Part shown: piece after piece, positions 1 through 5,888 of the stretch | Numbering within the stretch: position 1 is the first letter of the stretch | How the letters are laid out: every line of letters starts with the position of its first letter | NCBI GenBank assembly: GCA_018657655.1 | Contig: JABHWQ010000142.1 | Span: forward strand, 1 to 5,888 | DNA: 5,888 bases | Direction: 5' to 3' | Origin: Chloroflexota bacterium | Lineage (GTDB): Bacteria; Chloroflexota; Dehalococcoidia; SZUA-161; SpSt-899 | Notes under the pieces: generated by a model | Told to the model about the DNA's origin: nothing | The model's database searches: none | The model's input: only the letters and a program-made list of their open reading frames with translations | Program-made: the position numbers and the translations under genes

Positions 1-3000
1 CTCGATGAGTCCGGGAAGACGGTCATGTCAAAAAGTTCCCTTATGACCGCCGGCAGGCCACTCGAAGCAGTTAAGCAGGTTTTGAGAAATCTCTTGGATA
101 TGGTAGGAGATAATGTAAAAATCGCTGGCGTAGGTGTAACGGGTTCGGGAAGGTATCTCATTGGTAGCTTTATTGGAGCCGATCTCATCAAAAATGAAAT
201 CACTGCCCAGACTAGAGCTGCCGAGGAATTAGCTCCCGATGCAGATATTATTGAGATCGGTGGGCAGGATTCCAAGTTGGTCATCAAACGGAATGGGGTA
301 GTCGTCGATTATCAGATGAACAAGGCCTGTGCGGCTGGTACAGGTAGCTTCATAGATGAATTGGCGGAAATGTTGAATGTTTCGGTTAAAGATGGCCAGT
401 TTGCCAGTTTGGCATTTGAAGCTCCGCATATTATTGATCTCGGTTCCAGATGTGCCGCTTTCATGGGACAAGCCGTAGCTTCAGCCCAGCAAGAGGGCGT
501 ACCGATAGAAATCATAACCTCCAGTCTTGCCAACTCCATCGCGCGTAACTATCTTTCCAAAGTAGTGGAAATGAGACGGCTCGGTGATGAGATAGTACTC
601 ACCGGAGCAGTCTTTTACAATGAGGCGGTTGTATCAGCCTTCCAGCAGCAACTCGAAGGGAAAAAGCTCATTGTTCCAGAACACAAAGAAGTCACCGGTG
701 CCATCGGAGCCGCACTTTTGGCCAAAGAGGAAATGCAGGAAGTCGACTCGAAATTTAAGGGGTTCCGAAGGCTCGTTGAAGAAGATTATACGTTGAGGAC
801 GTTTACCTGTAATCGTTGCGATAACAACTGCACTATTAGCAGGTTGGAAACGGAAGGTGAGCCCCCAACTTTCTATGGCAGCCGATGCGACCTCTATGAC
901 AGTACCGTCAGTCATGAAAAGAAAGATACGGCATTTGATGAACGAGAAGGATTACTTTTCAAAGGCTATGATGAAAATGCAGGTAGTGGATTGACAGTTG
1001 GTATTCCACGGGCACTGTTGATCTATGATTACGCCCAGTTGTTCATAGGATTCCTGAATGAACTTGGTGTAAAGATGGTGTTCTCGCGTAAAACGAATCG
1101 CCAAGTCATAGAGCACTCGCTGGAGTTGAGTTATACGGATAGCTGTTTCCCAATCAAATTATTACATGGTCATGCAGCCAGCCTGGAAGAAAATGATTAC
1201 GTGATTTTCCCGAGTGCTCTCCGCCTGGGTCAAAAGGAAGGCGATGAGAACCAAAAATATGCTTGTCCACTTGTTCAGGCCTCGCCGTTCCTGGTTCGAG
1301 AGGCTATCAAATTGCATGGAAAACTTTTGACCCCGTTTATCGATTTCAGTATGGGCGATAAAGAGGTTATTGAGAATCTTACCAAGACCTCCAAGCAGAT
1401 AGGGTTCAGCCGATGGAAAGGGAAATCTGCTGCGAAGGCAGGGCTGGCGGCACAACGGGAATTTGAAAGAGCCCGCGAGGAGAAAGGACGGGAGTTACTT
1501 GCGCAGATCCGTGAAAACGGACAAATAGGTGTTGTGGTTTTGTCTCGTGCTTATATGTCACAGGATTCGGGTGCGAATCTCGGAATTGCAGAGCAACTTG
1601 TCCAACTTGGTGTCGTGCCCATACCACTTGATTTTTTACCTCTATCATCAGTGGATATCAGCCAGTATTCGGATCGACCTTACTGGGCGTATGAAAGCAA
1701 GCTCATAGCCGGTGCCCATATAGTAGCTTCTAACCCTCATTTGTATGGACTAATCCTGACTAATTTCGGATGTGGTCCCAATTCGTTTGTATTAAACATC
1801 GTTGAAGATATTATCGGCAGCAAACCGCTCGGGCAGCTGGAAATCGATGAACATGCGGCTGAAGCAGGTATCGTTACCAGGCTGGAAGCATTTGTAGATA
1901 CAATAAAAGGGTTTGATCGTTCGGGGAAGATACGCCCCACCACCAAAAGGATCTATCGCTCAGCAGCTACTCTTGATAATTCAAAAGGAATCATGGTGGT
2001 GCCCAGAATGTGTCCGCATACTGAGGTCCTGGTGGCAGCTATGCAGGCGTTTGGTGTCGAAGCTATTGCACTGCCGGAGGCAAACGAAAAGAACCTGCTC
2101 TACTCCAACAAAGTGACCTCGGGGAAAGAGTGTCTACCCTATCGGGTGACTTTGGGTGATTTTCTAAGACTTTACTATGAAGACGGCCATGGAATAGATT
2201 TGAATTCAGTTGAGGGATTCATGGCGGGCGCTTTCGGGCCTTGCCGCTTGGGGAAATATGCCCTGGAACAGGGCGTGATTCTGCATGAATTGGGATTTGA
2301 CCTCCCAATACGCACCAGCGTATCAAACAATGCTTATCGGGATTGGGGACTTGGGGCAGCTTTTGAGCGTCTGGCCTGGAAAGGAATTGTAGCCTACGAT
2401 CACATGCAAAAACTTCTATGGCGCAGCCGCCCATATGAAAAAGACAAGGGGTCTACGGATGCGCTGTTCGATGAAATGATACAGTTGATAGCTGATAGTA
2501 TACGCCATCGGCAGGACTTTGATGATATTCTGAAAGGGGCAGTACCGAAATTCAAAGCAGTGATCGATCCGACCCTGCCCCGCAGGCCGTTGGTGGGAGT
2601 AAATGGAGAAATATTCCTTCGCTCTAACGAGTTCAGTAATGGCAACCTTGTAAGAACATGTGAAGATGCCGGACTGGAAATGGTTGTTTCTCCCTTTGGT
2701 GAGTGGATGAAGTACCTCGCGTTGAGAAATATCGAAGATGGTCTCAAACACAGGCAAATTATGAAAGTGATTCGTGGCTATCTTAAACGGAAAGTCCAAA
2801 ACCACGATGAGCATTCAGTTCTCTCCAATTTCGAGCCTCTTATCGATATCGAAGAACCCACAATCGAAGAGCTACTCAATTTCACCAAATCTCACCTCTC
2901 GCCCAGGTGTGGCAGCGAGGCGGTCCTAAGTATCGGAACCGGCATAGAATGGATGGAAAATCCCAAATTTGCCGGTGTGATTTCAGTGATGCCTCACGGA

Positions 3001-3162
3001 TGCATGCCTGGTGGTATCGTGGCTGCAATGTCTGAGAATCTCAGCGCTGACTACTCCAAACCATGGATATCCCTCACCTACGATGGTTCACTGGAAAGCA
3101 ACAACATGGTTAAGATTTACAACTTTGCAGAGGTTCTGCGATTTTCCGGTAATCATGGGTGA
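1..3162 (+). CDS. Acyl-CoA dehydratase activase / DUF2229 (2-hydroxyacyl-CoA dehydratase-like) fusion protein, 5'-truncated by the window edge
   Basis: This is a large cytoplasmic iron-sulfur protein, probably using ATP to drive electron transfer. Residues are numbered from the ATG at 25. That ATG is not the real start: codons 1-24 are open in frame, read LDESGKTV, and match the family sequence that follows the first ATPase motif. Residues 1-235 form a BcrAD/BadFG activase domain, with TGSGR (40-43), EIGGQDSK (77-84), NKACAAGTGSF (99-109) and SRCAAFMG (141-148). Cys102 and Cys143 match the two cysteines that bridge a [4Fe-4S] cluster across the HgdC dimer. Residues 262-288 hold a Cys-x2-Cys-x3-Cys cluster plus Cys288. 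From about 322 (VGIPRALL) begins DUF2229, with DSCFPIKLLHGH (372-383) and YACPLVQ (412-418). The C-terminal half resembles dehydratase subunits, with GKECLPY (700-706), FGPCRLGKY (737-745) and HGCMPGG (991-997). Fused members of the family are often about 1,400 residues, so a sizeable N-terminal part is missing, possibly a second activase domain. The substrate is unknown. Family assignment is firm; specific function is not. Confidence 0.93.
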   Translation, partial: LDESGKTVMSKSSLMTAGRPLEAVKQVLRNLLDMVGDNVKIAGVGVTGSGRYLIGSFIGADLIKNEITAQTRAAEELAPDADIIEIGGQDSKLVIKRNGVVVDYQMNKACAAGTGSFIDELAEMLNVSVKDGQFASLAFEAPHIIDLGSRCAAFMGQAVASAQQEGVPIEIITSSLANSIARNYLSKVVEMRRLGDEIVLTGAVFYNEAVVSAFQQQLEGKKLIVPEHKEVTGAIGAALLAKEEMQEVDSKFKGFRRLVEEDYTLRTFTCNRCDNNCTISRLETEGEPPTFYGSRCDLYDSTVSHEKKDTAFDEREGLLFKGYDENAGSGLTVGIPRALLIYDYAQLFIGFLNELGVKMVFSRKTNRQVIEHSLELSYTDSCFPIKLLHGHAASLEENDYVIFPSALRLGQKEGDENQKYACPLVQASPFLVREAIKLHGKLLTPFIDFSMGDKEVIENLTKTSKQIGFSRWKGKSAAKAGLAAQREFERAREEKGRELLAQIRENGQIGVVVLSRAYMSQDSGANLGIAEQLVQLGVVPIPLDFLPLSSVDISQYSDRPYWAYESKLIAGAHIVASNPHLYGLILTNFGCGPNSFVLNIVEDIIGSKPLGQLEIDEHAAEAGIVTRLEAFVDTIKGFDRSGKIRPTTKRIYRSAATLDNSKGIMVVPRMCPHTEVLVAAMQAFGVEAIALPEANEKNLLYSNKVTSGKECLPYRVTLGDFLRLYYEDGHGIDLNSVEGFMAGAFGPCRLGKYALEQGVILHELGFDLPIRTSVSNNAYRDWGLGAAFERLAWKGIVAYDHMQKLLWRSRPYEKDKGSTDALFDEMIQLIADSIRHRQDFDDILKGAVPKFKAVIDPTLPRRPLVGVNGEIFLRSNEFSNGNLVRTCEDAGLEMVVSPFGEWMKYLALRNIEDGLKHRQIMKVIRGYLKRKVQNHDEHSVLSNFEPLIDIEEPTIEELLNFTKSHLSPRCGSEAVLSIGTGIEWMENPKFAGVISVMPHGCMPGGIVAAMSENLSADYSKPWISLTYDGSLESNNMVKIYNFAEVLRFSGNHG

Positions 3163-3258
3163 TTGTTTCGGGAATCTACACGTAAACACTTCTCCTTTTG
3201 GTTAACGCATCAATTCTACAGTTGGCGTAACAGCTTTCGTTATTTACCTAATGTCCAA

Positions 3259-3366
3259 TTAAGGAACCTCTGATCAACCCCCTGTACCCCCCAGTCTTGG
3301 GGGACTTCTATATCTGGGGGACACCCCCAGACCCCCGAAGTCACCACTTATTCAGAGCTTCCCTAA
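3259..3366. repeat. 108-bp imperfect inverted-repeat element with G5/C5-rich core (MITE-like or intergenic repeat)
   Basis: The 19-bp left end (3259-3277, starting TTAAGGAACCTCTGA) and the reverse complement of the right end (3348-3366, reading TTAGGGAAGCTCTGA) agree at 15 of 19 positions. The interior is very unlike its surroundings: it has six runs of five or more C or G and several self-complementary segments. It encodes nothing. The terminal inverted repeats, short length and strong internal structure are typical of non-autonomous transposable elements or dispersed intergenic repeats, and TA at the ends could be a target dinucleotide. Only one copy lies in this window, so that it is dispersed is an inference; no transposase is seen. 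A longer flanking target-site duplication is not evident. Confidence 0.55.
3303..3342. other. Nested stem-loop inside the inverted-repeat element
   Basis: CTGGGGG (3314-3320) and CCCCCAG (3324-3330) pair perfectly around an ACA loop, and the flanking GACTTC (3303-3308) and GAAGTC (3337-3342) pair outside them with an internal loop between. Two other pairings compete: CCCCC (3288-3292) with GGGGG (3299-3303), and GTCTTGGGGG (3294-3303) with CCCCCAGAC (3324-3332) with one bulged base. No T-run follows, so it does not look like a standard intrinsic terminator. The pairing is read directly from the sequence; any function as RNA or DNA structure is unproven. Confidence 0.6.
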
Positions 3367-3422
3367 CATAGAAGCCTTTGAAATCCTCTTTTGGGGTTGG
3401 TTTTACCACGAGTTATCTATGT

Positions 3423-3440
3423 GAGAGGGCAAAACCTCTC
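3423..3440. other. Short perfect hairpin (6-bp stem) upstream of the tetR promoter
   Basis: GAGAGG (3423-3428) and CCTCTC (3435-3440) are perfectly complementary around a six-base GCAAAA loop. A competing pairing exists between ACGAG (3408-3412) and CTCGT (3438-3442). No T-tract follows, so a terminator role is doubtful. It lies about 55 bp upstream of the -35 box and could be a regulatory site or chance. Confidence 0.3.
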
Positions 3441-3495
3441 GTTACAAAGTTAATACTCTCGGTAAAGTTAATCAATCAAGTTTCATTGTATTCTC

Positions 3496-3524
3496 TTGAC
3501 AAACCGACGACGCAGCAATAAGAT
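3496..3524 (+). promoter_or_regulatory. Sigma-70-type promoter of the tetR-ABC operon
   Basis: A perfect TTGACA -35 box (3496-3501) is separated by exactly 17 bp from TAAGAT (3519-3524), which matches four of six -10 consensus bases. The predicted transcription start is near 3531, giving a 5' leader of about 33 nt before the tetR ATG at 3564. The predicted start falls inside the palindromic operator, which fits repression. It probably drives all three genes, since the later ones have no room for promoters between them. Confidence 0.72.
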
Positions 3525-3529
3525 GTATA

Positions 3530-3549
3530 CAGACTGACCGGTCGGTTTG
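3530..3549. promoter_or_regulatory. Probable TetR-family operator (autoregulatory palindrome)
   Basis: The perfect 8-bp palindrome GACCGGTC (3536-3543) sits at the centre of a 20-bp imperfect dyad in which 8 of 10 base pairs are symmetric. The inner 14 bp, ACTGACCGGTCGGT (3533-3546), has a single asymmetric pair. TetR/AcrR repressors commonly bind dyads of this size just upstream of their own genes. The site covers the predicted transcription start and lies just ahead of the tetR start codon, so binding would block initiation. A further copy of the outer half, CAAACCGAC (3500-3508), lies within the promoter spacer in inverted orientation. That the TetR protein encoded here binds it is inference from position and symmetry. 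Confidence 0.7.
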
Positions 3550-3563
3550 GCTACGCAAGAGCA

Positions 3564-4139
3564 ATGAAGACTAAACGCAAAGACATTCCTCAAGAGCGCC
3601 GCAAAGAAATATTTAGTGCCGCAACAGAACTGTTTTCCAAGAGCGGGTACCATGGGGTCAGCGTAGACGCCATCGCTAAAAAGGCAGGAATGAGCAAAGG
3701 TAATCTGTATTGGCATTTCAAGTCAAAGCAGGAGATATTCATGCAACTTTTCGAATACCTCGCGTTGCCCCTGTTTATGCCACTGATGCAGCTTTTAGAA
3801 GAAGATTTGCTCCCACGTGAGAAACTAACTGTCATGAGCCGTGCCTGTCTTGAGACAGCCGAAGCCAATCCTGAAATCGTGCGTTTTGCCTGGCAAATCT
3901 CAGCTCAACTGGAATTGAAAGAAATGTTCACCTCCGAATACACTGAATGGATGGATCCGTTTATCGAAAAATTAACACCTCTCTTTGCTGCTATCGGTGA
4001 GAAAAGACCAGAAGATATTGCCAGATTCTATGCACTTACTCTCGATGCTTTTATGGGTATGACGGTGATGATGCCAGGGGCATTTGACAAGGAGAAAATG
4101 CTGGCGCTTATCGAAGAGCGATTTATTAACTTTGTGTGA
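3564..4139 (+). CDS. TetR/AcrR-family transcriptional repressor
   Basis: This is a 191-residue cytoplasmic DNA-binding regulator, a normal length for the family. The N-terminal TetR domain starts with a basic stretch and helix 1 (RRKEIFSAATELFSKSGY, 12-29). The helix-turn-helix spans about residues 33-52 (VDAIAKKAGMSKGNLYWHF), followed by the conserved KSKQEIF at 53-59. Residues 60-191 are the variable, helical ligand-binding and dimerisation half; they give no clue to the inducer, though they are rich in Met, Leu and Phe, which would suit a hydrophobic ligand. The ATG at 3564 is preceded only by a weak AAGAG ribosome site (3557-3560 region), but it begins right where the family's N-terminus should and fits the promoter. 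The gene is first in the operon and abuts the ABC ATPase gene, so it likely represses both itself and the transporter. Family call is secure; ligand unknown. Confidence 0.95.
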   Translation: MKTKRKDIPQERRKEIFSAATELFSKSGYHGVSVDAIAKKAGMSKGNLYWHFKSKQEIFMQLFEYLALPLFMPLMQLLEEDLLPREKLTVMSRACLETAEANPEIVRFAWQISAQLELKEMFTSEYTEWMDPFIEKLTPLFAAIGEKRPEDIARFYALTLDAFMGMTVMMPGAFDKEKMLALIEERFINFV

Positions 4140-4141
4140 GG
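4138..4141 (+). promoter_or_regulatory. Ribosome binding site that decides the ATPase start
   Basis: GAGG overlaps the tetR stop codon (TGA, 4137-4139) and lies six bases before the ATG at 4148. The alternative GTG start at 4136, which would overlap the tetR stop, has only AT-rich sequence with no Shine-Dalgarno match before it. The ATG at 4148 is therefore preferred. The arrangement suggests translational coupling with tetR. Confidence 0.7.
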
Positions 4142-4147
4142 AAAAGG

Positions 4148-4861
4148 ATGATTAAGACCGATCGCCTGCTGAAAATAGAAGATGTCTCACGAATATACCA
4201 GATGGGACAGGTAGAAGTGAAAGCTCTTACCAACGTCTCATTGGAGATAATGAGGGGTGAGTTTATCGTCATATTGGGGCCAAGTGGTTCCGGAAAGACA
4301 ACCCTATTGAATCTCATCGGCGGTATGGATTCGCCTACCTCCGGAAAGTTGATCTCCGATGGTATTGACATCACAGCTCTCGATGAAAAAGGGCTCACTC
4401 GTTACCGGCGGGACCACATCGGATTTGTCTTTCAATTCTTCAATCTCATTCCGTCATTGACTGCCAGGGAAAATATCGAATTCGCTGCCGAACTGGTTAA
4501 GGAACCGCGTGAGGCCTTGGAAACGCTGGAGGTCGTTGGGCTAAGGGATCGTGCCGATCACTATCCCAGTGAGCTTTCCGGAGGAGAGCAGCAACGGGTG
4601 GCGATAGCCAGAGCTATCGTAAAAGACCCCCCTCTTCTTTTGTGCGATGAACCCACTGGCGATCTCGACTTTGATACCGGAAAACATATACTTTCGGCCA
4701 TGCGCCGGATCAATCAGGAAAGGCAGAAGACGGTGTTGCTGGTCACTCATAACACTGCGATCGGAGGCATCGCTGATCGGGTGGTACGCATGCGTAGTGG
4801 AGAGATCGTTGAATTAAAGGAAAATTCCTCTCCAATCGATCCGCAGGAACTGAGGTGGTAA
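4148..4861 (+). CDS. ABC transporter ATP-binding protein, LolD/MacB/FtsE type
   Basis: This 237-residue ATPase is the cytoplasmic motor of an ABC complex. All nucleotide-binding motifs are intact, numbered from the ATG at 4148: Walker [10 protein letters not shown] (44-52), Q-loop Gln96 in FVFQFFNL, signature LSGGEQQR (143-150), Walker [13 protein letters not shown] (163-174) with catalytic Glu168, and H-loop His201 in VTHN. The PTGDLD D-loop, the [13 protein letters not shown] stretch and the short length are typical of the LolD/MacB/FtsE group, which pairs with FtsX-fold permeases; that is exactly what follows four bases downstream. A GTG at 4136 would add four residues but lacks a ribosome site. 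The gene starts eight bases after the tetR stop and is presumably controlled by that repressor. The product could serve efflux, envelope-stress defence or lipoprotein/lipid handling; sequence alone does not say which. Confidence 0.95.
   Translation: MIKTDRLLKIEDVSRIYQMGQVEVKALTNVSLEIMRGEFIVILGPSGSGKTTLLNLIGGMDSPTSGKLISDGIDITALDEKGLTRYRRDHIGFVFQFFNLIPSLTARENIEFAAELVKEPREALETLEVVGLRDRADHYPSELSGGEQQRVAIARAIVKDPPLLLCDEPTGDLDFDTGKHILSAMRRINQERQKTVLLVTHNTAIGGIADRVVRMRSGEIVELKENSSPIDPQELRW
4852..4858 (+). promoter_or_regulatory. Ribosome binding site of the permease gene
   Basis: GAGGTGG lies inside the last codons of the ATPase gene, seven bases before the ATG at 4866. It is a strong Shine-Dalgarno match at ideal spacing and supports this start for the permease and its translational coupling to the ATPase. 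Confidence 0.7.
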
Positions 4862-4865
4862 GGCC

Positions 4866-5888
4866 ATGAAAAAGATGCAGCGCAAGCTGGTTCGCGATCT
4901 CGGCGCATCAAAAGAATTGTTCATTGCGGTCACTATCATTATCTTTTTGGCGGTAGCTTTCTTCGGGGCTATGTACATGGCCTACCTGAATCTTGGCGAT
5001 TCATACAATTATTCCTATGAACAACTACGTTTTGCCGATTTTACCGTGAAGGTGTCTCAGGACGCGTCCGAAGCCACGGCACAACTTGAGGATATCGAAG
5101 GGATTGATGCTGTCACCGGCAGGATGAACGCCGATTTCGCACTCACCCTCCCAGGGACGGACGCAAAGAAGGTATTAGCACGGGTGATTTCTTTGCCTGC
5201 CTCGGAACCCGAAAGGACAAGTGTGGTCAATGATGTTCTGGTAGAAGATGGTGAATACTTATCGAATGTAACTAACTCACTTCTGGTAGAAAAAAACTTT
5301 GCCGAATATCACGATCTTGAGCCTGGACAAATAGCCCGGCTCGCGGTTGCCGGCGAAGAGATTAACTTTGAGATTGCTGGGATTGCCGCCAGTCCTGAAT
5401 ATATATTTCCGGCTAAAAGTCGTCAGGAATTCATGCCTTCTTCCGAGGTATGGGGAGTGGTTTTTGTCCCTGAACAACTTGTTGGCAGCGTCTTTAGAAA
5501 GCCGGTAAATGAATTCTGTTTTCTGATTGAAGATGGTGCGGACCGTGATAGTATCATTTCACAAGTCGAAGAGATTCTGAATCCCTATCAGATAGTTGAC
5601 ATCGTACCTCAGGAAGAGCAACCAAGCTACTCCGGTCTTGATATGGATCTGGAACAATTCGCAACCCTGGCCGAACTTTTTCCTCTTCTATTCATCATCG
5701 TCGGAGCGATGGCGACCTACATTCTGCTCACAAGAATTGTCTACAACCAGCGTACCCAAATCGGGTTGATGCTGGCAGTGGGCTATTCCCAAAGACAGAT
5801 TATGATGCACTACCTTGGTTTTGCCCTCGCGATCGGCATTATAGGCTCGATATTAGGAACCTTAGCCGGGTATTTTTTGTCAGAAGGA
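4866..5888 (+). CDS. FtsX/MacB-type ABC transporter permease, 3'-truncated by the window edge
   Basis: An open frame of 341 codons runs from the ATG at 4866 to the window end without a stop; the gene continues beyond. The N-terminus has a short basic cytoplasmic stretch (KKMQRKLVRDL, 2-12) and a first membrane segment at about 18-41. A large extracytoplasmic domain follows at about 42-268, of the MacB periplasmic-core kind. Two more membrane segments follow at about 271-293 and 317-338. Between them is the cytoplasmic loop QRTQIGLMLAVGYSQRQI (295-312), which matches the FtsX-family pattern R-x-x-I-G-x-x-x-A-x-G-x-x that couples to the ATPase. The start is backed by a good ribosome site and a four-base gap from the ATPase stop. 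Full-length relatives of this layout have either one FtsX domain (about 400 residues) or two (about 750-850); the cut prevents deciding. The substrate is unknown; the partner is the adjacent ATPase. Confidence 0.93.
   Translation, partial: MKKMQRKLVRDLGASKELFIAVTIIIFLAVAFFGAMYMAYLNLGDSYNYSYEQLRFADFTVKVSQDASEATAQLEDIEGIDAVTGRMNADFALTLPGTDAKKVLARVISLPASEPERTSVVNDVLVEDGEYLSNVTNSLLVEKNFAEYHDLEPGQIARLAVAGEEINFEIAGIAASPEYIFPAKSRQEFMPSSEVWGVVFVPEQLVGSVFRKPVNEFCFLIEDGADRDSIISQVEEILNPYQIVDIVPQEEQPSYSGLDMDLEQFATLAELFPLLFIIVGAMATYILLTRIVYNQRTQIGLMLAVGYSQRQIMMHYLGFALAIGIIGSILGTLAGYFLSEG

Larger units (their letters stand above)
3163..3563. other. Intergenic region between the activase fusion gene and the TetR operon
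   Basis: This 401-bp stretch shows no convincing gene on either strand. From left to right it holds AT-rich sequence just after the activase stop with only a weak, bulged stem (3201-3208 with 3225-3231) and no following T-run; an inverted-repeat element at 3259-3366; a short unremarkable stretch; a small hairpin at 3423-3440; two copies of AAAGTTAAT (3446-3454 and 3464-3472); and then the promoter and operator of the tetR gene. I see no clear intrinsic terminator for the upstream gene, so transcription may end by Rho or at one of the structured segments. Confidence 0.8.

Noticed and set aside
229..2814. Several minus-strand open frames of 69-132 codons inside the activase gene
   Set aside because: They lie antisense to a strongly supported coding frame, show no recognisable domain or ribosome site, and are best explained as shadows.
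3011..3205. A 64-codon plus-strand frame overlapping the end of the activase gene
   Set aside because: Most of it is inside the activase in another frame, it has no convincing start signal, and its composition does not resemble a protein.
3201..3243. Possible intrinsic terminator after the activase gene (GTTAACGC with GCGTAAC, and TAAC with GTTA)
   Set aside because: The stems are short, one is bulged, and only a weak mixed T/A stretch follows, so I cannot support a terminator call.
3288..3342. CRISPR-like or tandem-repeat reading of the recurring C5/G5 runs
   Set aside because: The runs are arranged as inverted pairs, not as evenly spaced identical direct repeats with unique spacers.
3524..3531. 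TGTATACA palindrome as an independent regulator site or alternative -10 box
   Set aside because: An 8-bp palindrome is too short on its own, and TATACA would lie 24 bp from the -35 box, much farther than the 17 bp of the chosen -10.
3483..3868. Minus-strand frames across the tetR promoter and gene
   Set aside because: They run antisense through the promoter, operator and the conserved helix-turn-helix coding region, with no family resemblance.
4136..4147. GTG start for the ABC ATPase at 4136, overlapping the tetR stop
   Set aside because: No ribosome site precedes it, while the ATG at 4148 has GAGG at six-base spacing and gives the usual N-terminus.

Overview
The window holds two unrelated transcription units on the + strand, separated by about 400 bp of non-coding DNA. 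Both outer genes are cut by the window edges. The left unit points to an anaerobe with ATP-driven radical or low-potential iron-sulfur chemistry. It is a very large protein joining a BcrA/BadF-type activase (2-hydroxyacyl-CoA dehydratase activator family) to a DUF2229 / dehydratase-like half. Such fusions are known from anaerobic Firmicutes, Deltaproteobacteria and Dehalococcoidia-type Chloroflexota. Together with the moderate GC content, the G/C-tract intergenic repeat and the FtsX-type ABC cassette, I lean weakly towards an anaerobic Chloroflexota, but nothing here fixes the taxonomy.

Layout: 1-3162 is the 3' part of the activase/dehydratase-like fusion; its true start lies before the window. 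3163-3563 is intergenic. It carries a 108-bp imperfect inverted-repeat element (3259-3366) with a self-complementary G5/C5 core, a small hairpin (3423-3440), a pair of 9-bp direct repeats, and a good sigma-70-type promoter (3496-3524) whose start region is covered by a TetR-type palindrome (about 3530-3549). 3564-4139 encodes a TetR/AcrR repressor, 4148-4861 an ABC ATPase of the LolD/MacB/FtsE type, and 4866-5888 the first 341 residues of an FtsX/MacB-type permease that runs off the end.

How the right unit probably works: the TetR repressor is the first gene of its own operon and is followed with almost no gap by the ATPase and the permease. Repressor binding at the palindrome would silence all three genes, and a ligand, perhaps something the transporter handles, would release it. 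The ATPase and permease would form a mechanotransmission-type ABC complex for export or for extracting envelope lipids or lipoproteins; the substrate cannot be read from sequence. The left gene looks functionally independent of this cassette.

I did not find a clearly new system. The items most worth following up are the single-chain activase/dehydratase-like enzyme of unknown substrate, the structured intergenic repeat, and the operator with an extra half-site between the -35 and -10 boxes.
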